Shown here piece by piece: positions 28,206 through 35,477 of a stretch of DNA of 64,000 bases (position 1 is its first letter; each line of letters begins with the position of its first letter). The stretch is from assembly GCA_020072645.1 (NCBI GenBank), contig JAIQGK010000002.1, positions 124,001-188,000 on the forward strand, written 5' to 3'. Made by a program: the position numbers and the translations under genes. The notes beneath the pieces are model-generated. The model worked only from the letters and a program-made list of their open reading frames with translations. It made no database searches and was not told where the DNA came from. Source of the DNA: Terriglobia bacterium (GTDB lineage Bacteria; Acidobacteriota; Terriglobia; Terriglobales; Acidobacteriaceae).

Positions 28206-29684
28206 ATGCCCGATCACTCTTCAAGTGCGCCGTCCGGCCGACTCCTTCGCGCCGCACAATATCTACGAATGAGCACGGAACACCAGCAGTACTCGATTGA
28301 GAATCAATCCGCCGCGATTGCGCTCTACGCGGCGGCACATAACATCGGCATCGTGCGCTCTTTCAGTGATGAGGGGAAGAGCGGGACGACTATTAAAGGG
28401 CGTAAGGGATTGCAGGAATTGCTCCGGGTGGTTCAGGCTGGAGCCTCCGACTTCGATGTGATTCTCGTTTATGACATCAGCCGATGGGGCCGGTTCCCCG
28501 ATGCGGATGAAGCTGCACATTACGAATACATCTGCAAACGAGCTGGAATTGAAATCCGCTATTGCGCCGAACAATTCGAGAATGACAACAGCACGACGTC
28601 CAATCTTCTTAAGGCGCTCAAGCGCACGATGGCCGGAGAATTCAGCCGCGAGTTATCGGCCAAGGTGTTCGCGGGACAGTGCCGACTGGCTTCCACGGGT
28701 GTATGGCTCGGCGGACTTCCTCCTTTTGGCATGGTGAGACAGCTTGTTGACAGAAATGGCAAACCAAAGCGAATACTCAAATCGGGCGAGCGTAAGAGCA
28801 TTCAGACAGATCGTGTAGTGTTGAAGCCCGGTCGGAAGAAAGAAGTTGATTTAGTCCGGTTGATCTTTAATCTGTTTACTGAAAAAGGAATGTGCCAAGG
28901 GGCCATTCAAAAGTACCTCAATCAACGTGGGCTTTGGCGCCGGGGCCGCCCCTGGGGCTGGTGCGCTTTGCGGTGCTTGCTGCGCAACCCCGTATATAAG
29001 GGATCGTCAGCTTTTGGTAAGTTCGACTGCAAGAAGGGGCAAAAACGGACGCTGACACCATCCGATAAGTGGATCGTTCATGACGGTGCTTTCCCCGCGA
29101 TAATCTCTGCTAAGCAATTTGCGCGAGCTCAGGAGCTGATTGCTGCGCGGAAACGACGACTCGAAAATGCGGACATGCTGGAATCATTGAAGCGTCTGTG
29201 GAAACGAAAAGGCACCCTGAATTCGACACTAGTAAACCGCACCAAGGGTGTTCCAACAACCTGGACGTTTACGAGGCACTTTGGCTCTCTCAGCCATGCC
29301 TACGATTTGATTGGGTATTCACACCGGGACGTCACATATGCAAGAGTCAGGCCCATCGCCAATACTGCACGGGACAACCTATGTGAAGAGATTTCTTACC
29401 GTGTACGCGCAGTTGGTGGGACGGCAGAACGCACCCGCGCACCGGGAGTTCTATCGATAAACGGAATGCTCACTGCACAAGTGAAGGTCACAGTGGGGCT
29501 AACGTGGCGAGAGGGGCATCCTGCCTGGTGGCTCCCAATTACAATGCTTCCCGATGTTGATGTCCTGATTCTCGCCCGCGTGGAACCCAGAGAGTACTCA
29601 ATCCTGGACGGAAGTATGTCTTTTACGCAAGGGCGATTTCTCCCTCATTTTACCATTGCATTCCTTTCGCCAGTGACGCTATAA
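28206..29684 (+). pseudogene. Large serine recombinase, 3' end disrupted by transposon
   Basis: The native frame begins at ATG 28206 (TTG 28188 is also possible) and runs to 29608. The resolvase domain has the catalytic Ser in YLRMSTEHQQYS and YDISRWGRF, followed by the recombinase domain and a Zn-ribbon-less middle (about 190-330). Native coding ends at SILD; the last ~25 residues up to the stop at 29684 come from the inserted transposon's left end. The missing tail (YYVVPRLAKVNGKFLVRA) lies in frame at 32547 once the 2,930-bp insert and one target copy are removed. The truncated protein may still be made; activity is doubtful. Confidence 0.85.
29609..29630 (+). repeat. Left terminal inverted repeat of the transposon
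   Basis: Starts CGGAAGTATG and ends TTTACGCAA. It matches the reverse complement of 32517-32538 except at positions 8, 11 and 13. The target copy ATCCTGGA is immediately outside at 29601-29608. Confidence 0.92.
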
Positions 29685-29761
29685 GCAGAATCGGGCGTGC
29701 TCAGTGCTTTCGACACCGAACACGCCCCTGACCAAAATCCACCTTCCTTGAAAGGCGAATC

Positions 29762-29962
29762 ATGGCTATTGCCGATTTTACCAGCCAAGAACGTAGCAGC
29801 ATCCACCGGATGCTCACCCTTCTAAACAGTTCTCTCCAGTCCGTTGTTCTCAAGCTGGAGCAATTATCCAAAAACGAAGTCTTTACTCCGCAATATCTGG
29901 AGGGACTGAGAAAACGATCACGCGAGATTGAAGCGGAATTGAAGTCCATCTTCAAATTCTGA
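29762..29962 (+). CDS. Small helical protein, transposon passenger
   Basis: 66 residues beginning MAIADFTSQERSSIHRMLTL, predicted as two amphipathic helices. The family is not recognised. GAAAGG lies 6 bases upstream of the ATG. A terminator follows at 29985. It sits at the left end of the IS1595 element, in the opposite direction to the transposase. Confidence 0.6.
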   Translation: MAIADFTSQERSSIHRMLTLLNSSLQSVVLKLEQLSKNEVFTPQYLEGLRKRSREIEAELKSIFKF

Positions 29963-29984
29963 ACTAGAAAATTAACCCTTACCG

Positions 29985-30010
29985 ACCCGCCAGAGATGGC
30001 GGGTTTATTA
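29985..30010 (+). terminator. Intrinsic terminator after the 66-aa gene
   Basis: ACCCGCCA (29985-29992) pairs perfectly with TGGCGGGT (29997-30004) around GAGA, followed by TTATTATT. Confidence 0.85.
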
Positions 30011-30048
30011 TTGCTGCTAATCTGTTTTAGAAGAAAGTGAGCAAAATA

Positions 30049-30270
30049 ATGCAAATCAAGACAGGACAAATGGTGTTTCTTATTGGACACAGAGGAGCTG
30101 CCTCGAAAGACATCAACAGCGTTGTGCTGCAATTATCTGTCGCACTTACGCCAGAAGACGTTACTGCAAGCAAATCCGATTCTTTTATGCTGGCGATTCC
30201 TGCCGATTATGCAGAAAAAATAATTTCCAGCATTCGGTCTTCACTTGAAAACCTTCGTCAGTCCAAATGA
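30049..30270 (+). CDS. Small hypothetical protein, transposon passenger
   Basis: About 73 residues from ATG 30049 (GTG 30037 would add four). An AAAGTGAG stretch lies upstream. The sequence has alternating strands (MVFLIGHRG, VVLQLSVAL, DSFMLAIPA) then a C-terminal helix; it is not recognised. It follows the terminator of the 66-aa gene, so it may have its own promoter. Confidence 0.5.
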   Translation: MQIKTGQMVFLIGHRGAASKDINSVVLQLSVALTPEDVTASKSDSFMLAIPADYAEKIISSIRSSLENLRQSK

Positions 30271-30359
30271 AATCAATTTCGCGTAGCGATGAATGAATTA
30301 TTTCCATGCTTCATATTATAGATGGCATGGCAATAGGCTTTGCCTATGCGAGTAATTTT

Positions 30360-30521
30360 CTAATCTTTCGGCCAGCCTTCAGGCGGTTTCTTTTTGGTGA
30401 GAGATTTTTTGATATTTTCTTTCCAGTCGCCTTTGATCTTCAACACGTCTGGTTTAGGGCCAGACTTTTCTTTTGGCTTGCTGTCCATTGCTACCGATTT
30501 CGATTTTTTATTTTTATTCAT
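30360..30521 (-). CDS. Lys-rich small protein with KKPPEGWPK tail
   Basis: 53 residues from ATG 30521, or 42 from the in-frame ATG 30488. The core reads PDVLKIKGDWKENIKKSL and then TKKKPPEGWPKD before the stop. I recall similar short proteins (LKI.GDW...KKAL.KKKP..GWPK) in several bacteria, of unknown function. Its pattern conservation makes it a real gene despite its size. It lies in the transposon, downstream of the transposase operon and in the same direction. Confidence 0.65.
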   Translation of the reverse strand: MNKNKKSKSVAMDSKPKEKSGPKPDVLKIKGDWKENIKKSLTKKKPPEGWPKD

Positions 30522-30544
30522 TAGTTATGGCCCAAGATTCCGCT

Positions 30545-30937
30545 TTACACGATATTAAAAAATAAATCCTCTAACAGCATTTGCCGAACCCGCCAGAAAT
30601 CATGCTCGATTCCCTTAATCTTTAACCTGCATTTCCCCTCTTCATTGAGTGTCAGAGTTGCTTTTAGTTCTTCCTCTAAATTTCTCACAATGATAACTTT
30701 CCCACTAAGTTCTATCCAGACAGATTCATTAATGGATACTGGTGGAACTTTTCCAGGCAATATGCCTTCGAGGGTAACGATCAAACGATTTTTGTTTTCC
30801 TCTGAAAACGAAAGTTTGTAATCTCCCGATTTAATTAGCACAGTTCTCGCTTTAATGTCGTCCTTGATTTCCGCTTTTAACCGTTCAAAGGAATTAGCGG
30901 GAGAACACTGAGAACGTTCGGTAACCCAATCTGTCAT
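30545..30937 (-). CDS. Hypothetical protein coupled to the transposase
   Basis: 130 residues, not recognised. Hydrophilic, strand-rich in the middle (YKLSFSEENKNRLIVTLEG, VWIELSGKVIIV) with helical ends. Its start overlaps the transposase stop by 4 bp (ATGA), so it is translated from the same mRNA. IS1595-family elements of some subgroups carry passenger genes, which fits. Confidence 0.65.
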   Translation of the reverse strand: MTDWVTERSQCSPANSFERLKAEIKDDIKARTVLIKSGDYKLSFSEENKNRLIVTLEGILPGKVPPVSINESVWIELSGKVIIVRNLEEELKATLTLNEEGKCRLKIKGIEHDFWRVRQMLLEDLFFNIV

Positions 30938-31899
30938 TGGATACCGCCTTTGGGATTGCGATACATCAAACGCTTTCCCTCTGCTGATTGTATCGCTAAC
31001 ACGGTGCGCTCTCCGTCATTCATCTTCCGATTGTTCCACAGAAAATCATACTGCCAGAGATAGCGATGCAAATACTCGCGGCTTACATTGTGGTAAATGC
31101 CGATGATTCCCCGCTTCACTAGAGCATGGCTGCTTTCTGCTGTATTCGTGTGAGCGATTCCACGGGCATACTCTTTGGTTGCATGGCAAACGGTGCTGTG
31201 ACCCGCATACTCTGGCCCGATGCGCCTGTAAGCTGAAAACTCATCTGTCAAAAGATGTGCGCTCCGGTCGATTTCCTCGCGGATTGCGTTTTCGATTGTT
31301 TCAGTGGTCACGTCCGCAACTATGCGACGGCGAAGCTGGCCATCTCGTTCCACGGCACAGAACACCGGAGTCTTACTGGTGCCCCGTCCGCGCTTGCTGG
31401 TGCCCTTGTAGCGCGGCTTACGAGGGCCAATGTAAGTTTCGTCACATTCAACAAGGCCAGTCAATTTGGGGCTGTCTCCGTCTGGTGCCATGGCAAACCG
31501 AATACGATTCATTAGGAACAATGCTGACTTGTAGCTAATCTGGCATTGCCGTTTGATTTCCAGAGCAGATACGCCTTTCTTGGACGTTGACGCTCTCCAG
31601 AACGCATAGCACCAGTGGCGCAATTCAATCCTTGATTCCTCGTACACTGTGCCGATGCGGACGGTGTACTGCTGCTTGCAATCGCGACAACGCCAGAGAT
31701 ACCGTGTGCTTCGTTCGCCTGTTTTCGCGTCAATCATTTTGTATACATTCACGCTTCCACAGTGAACGCAGGCAGGACCATTGCCCCAGCGTTGCTTTTC
31801 CAGAAATTCAACAGCGGCCAATTCGTTACTGCAAGCCAGTGGAATTTCCGCCACCGTATAAGAGCCTGAAAGTTGATGTCTGCGCTCTGACTTCTTCAT
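30934..31899 (-). CDS. IS1595-family (ISXO2-like) transposase
   Basis: 321 residues from ATG 31899. The N-terminal zinc ribbon has CVHCG...CRDCKQQY. The DDE core has ECDETYIG (first Asp), LLTDEFSAYRRIG (second Asp) and the His-Asn-Glu box around HTNTAESSHALVKRG, followed by YLHRYLWQYDFLWNNRK. A perfect sigma-70-like promoter lies so close that transcription would begin at about the ATG, so a leaderless mRNA is likely. The longer frame from 31935 would overlap the promoter and is rejected. Confidence 0.92.
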   Translation of the reverse strand: MKKSERRHQLSGSYTVAEIPLACSNELAAVEFLEKQRWGNGPACVHCGSVNVYKMIDAKTGERSTRYLWRCRDCKQQYTVRIGTVYEESRIELRHWCYAFWRASTSKKGVSALEIKRQCQISYKSALFLMNRIRFAMAPDGDSPKLTGLVECDETYIGPRKPRYKGTSKRGRGTSKTPVFCAVERDGQLRRRIVADVTTETIENAIREEIDRSAHLLTDEFSAYRRIGPEYAGHSTVCHATKEYARGIAHTNTAESSHALVKRGIIGIYHNVSREYLHRYLWQYDFLWNNRKMNDGERTVLAIQSAEGKRLMYRNPKGGIQ

Positions 31900-31906
31900 A
31901 GTTAAC

Positions 31907-31935
31907 AATATAATACTTGGCGCAAGTTGTGTCAA
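31907..31935 (-). promoter_or_regulatory. Consensus sigma-70-like promoter of the transposase
   Basis: On the minus strand TTGACA (31935-31930) and TATATT (31912-31907) are separated by exactly 17 bp. The -10 box ends 7 bases before the transposase ATG, which predicts a leaderless transcript. Confidence 0.75.
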
Positions 31936-32039
31936 GTAAAAAATTAGTTAGATGAAAAAATATGTTCTTTGGTCACTCAGTAAAAGGCTTTGAGAAATGA
32001 GAGGAATGATAACCACGATGGTGGTAAACTATTTTCGTA

Positions 32040-32208
32040 CGAGATTGGAAATTTCCATGCTACTAGGGATAGCCCTTGACCATCACGCTTGCCGTGATTG
32101 AGGGCGATAACACAAAGGCCCAATTCGCTTGAGTCTTGGCGGACGGCGAATCAGGCCATGGTGAGCAACTGTATTGCTTTGGGCTGGTCTTAATCGGCCA
32201 GCCTCTTT
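32040..32208 (+). ncRNA. Putative structured non-coding RNA upstream of tRNA-like gene
   Basis: No protein frame fits. Nested pairings are visible: GCCCT/AGGGC enclosing ATCACG-CTTGC-CGTGAT (about 32069-32105), GGCC–ATTCGC with GCGAAT–GGCC (about 32118-32156), and a palindrome TGGAAATTTCCA (about 32046-32057). A terminator-like GGCTGG/CCAGCC hairpin (32182-32203) is followed by TCTTT. It does not match RNase P, SRP, 6S or tmRNA motifs I know. It ends 4 nt before the tRNA. The function is unknown. Confidence 0.5.
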
Positions 32209-32211
32209 AAT

Positions 32212-32304
32212 GCGGTAGTGGCGAAATCAGCAGACGCGCCTGATTTGGAATCAGGTGGGGTTCCCTTAGAAGGCTCCGTGCGGGTGCAAATCCCGTCTAC
32301 CGCA
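32212..32304 (+). tRNA. Leucine-type class II tRNA with UGG (Pro) anticodon
   Basis: Acceptor GCGGTAG/CTACCGC with discriminator A, D-stem GCG/CGC with a TGGCG...GCAGACGCG body as in bacterial tRNA-Leu, anticodon stem CCTGA/TCAGG with loop TTTGGAA, and a long variable arm. The anticodon at 32246-32248 is TGG, which reads proline CCA. Oddities are a T-loop TGCAAAT with G at position 55, AG instead of GG in the D-loop, and no encoded CCA (TCA). It may be a working mistranslating tRNA, a tRNA mimic or a decayed copy. Confidence 0.75.
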
Positions 32305-32516
32305 TCAAACTTTTTAAGTTGCACATTTCAAAGAACTTTCAGGTTTAAGTCTCAACTCAAGTTTCACTCAATTCTTACTCACGCCATAATTAATTTGATA
32401 ACTTTCTGTTGGGTTTGTCAACAACTAAACCAGTTGTATAAACAACTGAATCACGTTTAACCCCGTCATTTCCCGCGATCTCCCGCCACATACCGCCATC
32501 ACGTAAAATCAGTGGG

Positions 32517-32538
32517 TTGCGTAAACGCCACACTTCCG
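32517..32538 (-). repeat. Right terminal inverted repeat of the transposon
   Basis: Read on the minus strand it starts CGGAAGTGTGG and ends TTTACGCAA. The outer target copy ATCCTGGA is at 32539-32546. Confidence 0.92.
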
Positions 32539-32546
32539 ATCCTGGA

Positions 32547-32847
32547 TTACTATGTCGTGCCGCGCTTGGCAAAAGTTAACGGTAAATTCCTAGTCAGGGC
32601 AAGCAAGAACGTGGCCTTTTTAGACATTCATCGCGTTAAAAATCTCAGCGGCTTGATAACCTCACTGCGCTGCCGCTGCATTTCGGAGGTCTATGAGCAG
32701 ACTCTACCTGGGCGCAAAAAGACGCAGCATCAATTTCGTCGCACACCACTCGCACTTACACCAAATTCTCGCACTGCCTCAACAGGTGGCGTGGACGGCA
32801 GATCATCTGGCAAGGTTCAGAAGTATCTTCGGGCGTCTGTTTCGTGA
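32547..32847 (+). pseudogene. Severed C-terminal part of the serine recombinase
   Basis: Joined to 29608, the frame continues ILD-YYVVPRLAKVNGKFLVRA and ...LDIHRVKNLSGLI. This is the tail I associate with large serine recombinases of the DYYLLP type. Past about 32690 the frame becomes Arg/Ser-rich and overlaps a better gene, so the native end may have been nearer 32700. A diverged copy of the same tail is at 57209-57390. Confidence 0.75.
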
Positions 32848-32944
32848 CGAGAACTTCGTCACCCTTCTGCGGGCAGAGTCGTTGGCGATGATCCCGGAGC
32901 ATCTAGCGAGTCTATTCGACGCTGATGGGGGTGAGCGGAAATGA
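32693..32944 (+). CDS. Small hypothetical protein
   Basis: 83 residues starting MSRLYLGAKRRSINFVAHHS. GGAGG lies 5 bases before the ATG. Two helices are likely. Its stop overlaps the start of the next gene (ATGA), so the two are coupled. I do not recognise it. It follows the recombinase in its original operon. Confidence 0.6.
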   Translation: MSRLYLGAKRRSINFVAHHSHLHQILALPQQVAWTADHLARFRSIFGRLFRDENFVTLLRAESLAMIPEHLASLFDADGGERK

Positions 32945-33192
32945 AGGCACAACCACGAGACGGGGCAGTGAGCCAGCGTGCATGGAAGCGGACGCGGCAT
33001 GCGAAAGTGGCGCACATTCTGCGCACAGTTCCTAAGGCATTCTCGGCTGATCTACTTACTTTGACCATTTGCCGAGGTTATGCAGAATCGCTGTTGAAGA
33101 ATCTTCGAGTGGAGCGATACCTTACTAGGTATCATCTGCCCGAGCTGCGCGATCTTGAAATCCTGCTGGAGGATTTGCAACGAAAGGAATAG
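32941..33192 (+). CDS. Small basic hypothetical protein
   Basis: 83 residues, coupled to the preceding gene by a 4-bp overlap. The N-terminus is basic (SQRAWKRTRHAKVAHILRTV); the C-terminus is a helical Leu/Glu-rich stretch ending LEILLEDLQRKE. Not recognised; perhaps a recombinase accessory factor, by position only. Confidence 0.55.
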   Translation: MKAQPRDGAVSQRAWKRTRHAKVAHILRTVPKAFSADLLTLTICRGYAESLLKNLRVERYLTRYHLPELRDLEILLEDLQRKE

Positions 33193-33247
33193 ATGCAACG
33201 TGATGGCCGTGATCCTCTTCACAACTTCCGCGCCATCCCGCTCGCGT

Positions 33248-33345
33248 GCTGGCCGAAAGCGAAGAAGGCCAAGGTCTCCGCCTCTGGGATGCCGTGAAAG
33301 CCTATCTCAAAGAAATCGAGCCGCCACAACGCGAGCCCATGACCT
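33248..33345 (+). pseudogene. 98-bp duplicated fragment of the island integrase
   Basis: These bases match 22313-22410 of the integrase (LAESEEGHGLRIWDAVKAYL region) at about 90% by eye. Neither upstream nor downstream integrase sequence follows. It shows a past recombination with a related integrase or a decayed second element. Confidence 0.8.
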
Positions 33346-33463
33346 AATCGAGCAGGTAAAGATCCAGCCGTTGCCTCGACTGAAAAAGAGCCGTCAGCGC
33401 AGAACTCCAGCAAGTTTGTTGTAGAATCGTGGCGATTCTGAATATAAGGAGACTCACCCGCCC

Positions 33464-33679
33464 TTGGACACACAATCAATCATCGCGGAATTGGAAACCG
33501 AACGAGACCGTCTTAACCGTGCGATTGCAGCGCTTCAAAACAGCGACGGCAAACGTGGTAGGACAGCATCAGGTAAGCCCTATGGCCGGAGACGGCACCT
33601 GTCGGCAGCAGCACGTAGGAAGATCGGCCTGGCCATGAAGAAACGTTGGGCGGAGAGAAAGAAGAAAGCAGCAGCATGA
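33464..33679 (+). CDS. Small basic protein with RRRHLSAAARRKI motif
   Basis: 71 residues with TTG start; AAGGAG lies 11 bases upstream. A Glu/Arg coiled segment (IIAELETERDRLNRAIAAL) is followed by a basic GKPYGRRRHLSAAARRKIG and MKKRWAERKKK tail. Similar small proteins are common in Acidobacteria; a DNA- or RNA-binding role is suggested by composition only. Confidence 0.65.
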   Translation: MDTQSIIAELETERDRLNRAIAALQNSDGKRGRTASGKPYGRRRHLSAAARRKIGLAMKKRWAERKKKAAA

Positions 33680-33904
33680 TCGAGAAGGCAAGGTCCTCAA
33701 TGCAGGATTCGTTCAGGGGTGGAATAATCACCATAAGTTCGTCATGGCCCACGCCCATGTTTCGTTGCTTTCTCAATCTGGTTCGTCTCAGCGTCGAGAT
33801 GCACATCATAGCCCGTGCTGGTTACCGGTTTGGAATTTTTAACCGCAAGTCAGGCTTCCTGACGATCCAGGGAAACGCCCATCTGTAAGCGATGGAATAC
33901 CGCG
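33680..33904. other. Short gene-free stretch ending in a hairpin
   Basis: No gene seen. GGAATaCCGCG (33894-33904) pairs with CGCGGcATTCC (33910-33920); this hairpin overlaps the stop of the HipA-like fragment and could terminate it. Confidence 0.45.
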
Positions 33905-34378
33905 TCAAGCGCGGCATTCCAGGGATTCGGCGGGAAGGGCCGGAACTGCAACCTGCGCCGTATGCTTCCAGTTCGGAAACGGATTGCGTTCATGCTGGCG
34001 GAACCGAGCAATGAGATCACGGATCATGGAGCGGCGCTTATGCAGGGTTTCAATCAGGCGCGAAAGACCAGCGTGGTCTCCCTGATACCACTCACGCGGC
34101 ATCTGCGAAGCACATTGCCAGAGATCACCCAGGTCTGACTGCTCGGCGAGTGAAAGAGCTGGCTCAAAGTCCGTCCAACCGGTGACGTGATGATAGACGC
34201 AATTGCGAGAATACACACCCCGGAGATCCCTATCGGGGAAATTCCACTCGCCGGCATTGAAACAATATCCCTGGTCAATGAAGATGGCGCGGTAGCGGCG
34301 GGACTGTGATGGACGGGCGAAGACAGCTTGTCGTGCATCGGCGTTGCAAGTCCATTTGTCGAGAACGAGGCACCTCGG
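33905..34378 (-). pseudogene. HipA-like kinase, 3' fragment
   Basis: The minus-strand frame enters from the RIT element boundary and reads RCLVLDKWTCNADARQAVFA, then FIDQGYCFNAGEWNFPD and GVYSRNCVYHHVTGW to a stop at 33905 (157 codons). The DKWTCNADxRQA and FIDQGYCFNAGEW boxes are those of the HipA-like kinase family (HipA_2). The first stop upstream lies in the element end. The 5' part of such a gene lies at 40860-41012. Confidence 0.8.
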
Positions 34379-34400
34379 TTATGGTAAGGACGCCGTTATG
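34379..34400 (+). repeat. Left inverted repeat of the RIT element
   Basis: Perfect reverse complement of 38190-38211; begins TTATGGTAAGG directly after the HipA-like coding sequence. Confidence 0.92.
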
Positions 34401-34475
34401 AGAAGGAAGAGCGGTTGAACCCCCTTTATTGCTGGAATTCAGCCGCTCCAACCTTTCGATAATGGCACTCAGAAT

Positions 34476-35477
34476 CTACAGCGAATCAAGCCATGCCATC
34501 AGGTCAGTGTCACGTTTCCAACGAGGCGCATGTGCTGGCCGAGATGAGCCAGCTATTCTTTCGAGTGCTTTACGTTTGGTTTCGACAGTGGCCCGTGCGT
34601 AGTGATTGGTCGTATCCAGGTGAGCATGACCAAGCCAGCTACGGATCACCGTGACATCAACGCCGGCAGCAACCAGATGTACGGCAGCCGTGTGCCGGAA
34701 AGTATGTGGCGAAACCCGTTTAGCCATCAGAGACGAAACTTTCTTTCGTGCGCGTTGCATGTACTGTTTCAACTTGAAGCGCACGCCCGCGGCTCCCAGA
34801 GGTTCACCGTAACGGTTTACGAAAATCCTCTGATCGGATTGCCGTGGGATACGTTGCAGTAGAGCGCGAAGCAAAGCCGTCGTTTCCGGCCATAAGGGGC
34901 AAACGCGTTCTTTGCGGCCTTTTCCTATCAGCCGGACCTGCGCCGGTGATTCCAGACGCAGCGAACTTGGACAGAGATCCAGGGCCTCTTGAATGCGAGC
35001 CCCCGTGTTGTAGAGGAACGCGAGCAAGGCGTGGTCGCGCTGGCCTTCAAGCGTGGATCGATCCGGCTGGGCCAGGATTGCGGCCACTTCATGCTCTTCC
35101 AGATAACAGAGTTCCCGCTGACAGGAGCGTTTTGCTGGAATGCGAAGCACTTCCGCACATTGGCCTGCGGCTAAAGGTTCGCGGTCGATTAGGAAAGCAA
35201 AAAACCCACGAAGAGCGGCGAGCCTACAGTTTCGTGTCCCGATGGACACCTTACGCTGTTCCTCGCAGTCTTTTAAGAACGCCAGCACGTCAGTTGCAGT
35301 GAGATCTTGTAACCGAAGCCTGGCCACCGGTCGGCGTCTGCTTGCGGCCACATATCGAAGGAACAAACGCCAGGTATCGCGGTACGAGATCACGGTGTGA
35401 CGCGAGGCATTGCGTTGCTCCACCAGCCAACCATGAAAAAAGGCGTGCAACAAGCTGTGCAGAGATGGCAGCTTCAC
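34476..35477 (-). CDS. RIT tyrosine recombinase, third gene
   Basis: 333 residues. SAM-like N-terminal core-binding domain at about 10-110. The catalytic domain has NTGARIQEAL (Arg), HTFRHTAAVH, LGHAHLDTTNHYARA (His and nucleophile Tyr). It overlaps the preceding gene by 4 bp, so the three are translationally coupled. It is the shortest of the trio. Confidence 0.92.
   Translation of the reverse strand: MKLPSLHSLLHAFFHGWLVEQRNASRHTVISYRDTWRLFLRYVAASRRRPVARLRLQDLTATDVLAFLKDCEEQRKVSIGTRNCRLAALRGFFAFLIDREPLAAGQCAEVLRIPAKRSCQRELCYLEEHEVAAILAQPDRSTLEGQRDHALLAFLYNTGARIQEALDLCPSSLRLESPAQVRLIGKGRKERVCPLWPETTALLRALLQRIPRQSDQRIFVNRYGEPLGAAGVRFKLKQYMQRARKKVSSLMAKRVSPHTFRHTAAVHLVAAGVDVTVIRSWLGHAHLDTTNHYARATVETKRKALERIAGSSRPAHAPRWKRDTDLMAWLDSL

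Larger units (their letters stand above)
29609..32538. mobile_element. IS1595-type transposon with passenger genes, tRNA and ncRNA
   Basis: A 2,930-bp element bounded by 22-bp inverted repeats that match at 19 of 22 positions (left 29609-29630, right 32517-32538). It is flanked by the direct repeat ATCCTGGA at 29601-29608 and 32539-32546; an 8-bp duplication is characteristic of the IS1595 family. It contains one transposase, four small protein genes, a structured RNA candidate and a leucine-type tRNA. Excision in silico rejoins the serine recombinase frame. Boundaries are therefore exact. Confidence 0.93.

Noticed and set aside
29609-32538. Retron or diversity-generating element explaining the structured RNA
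   Set aside because: No reverse transcriptase gene is present nearby.
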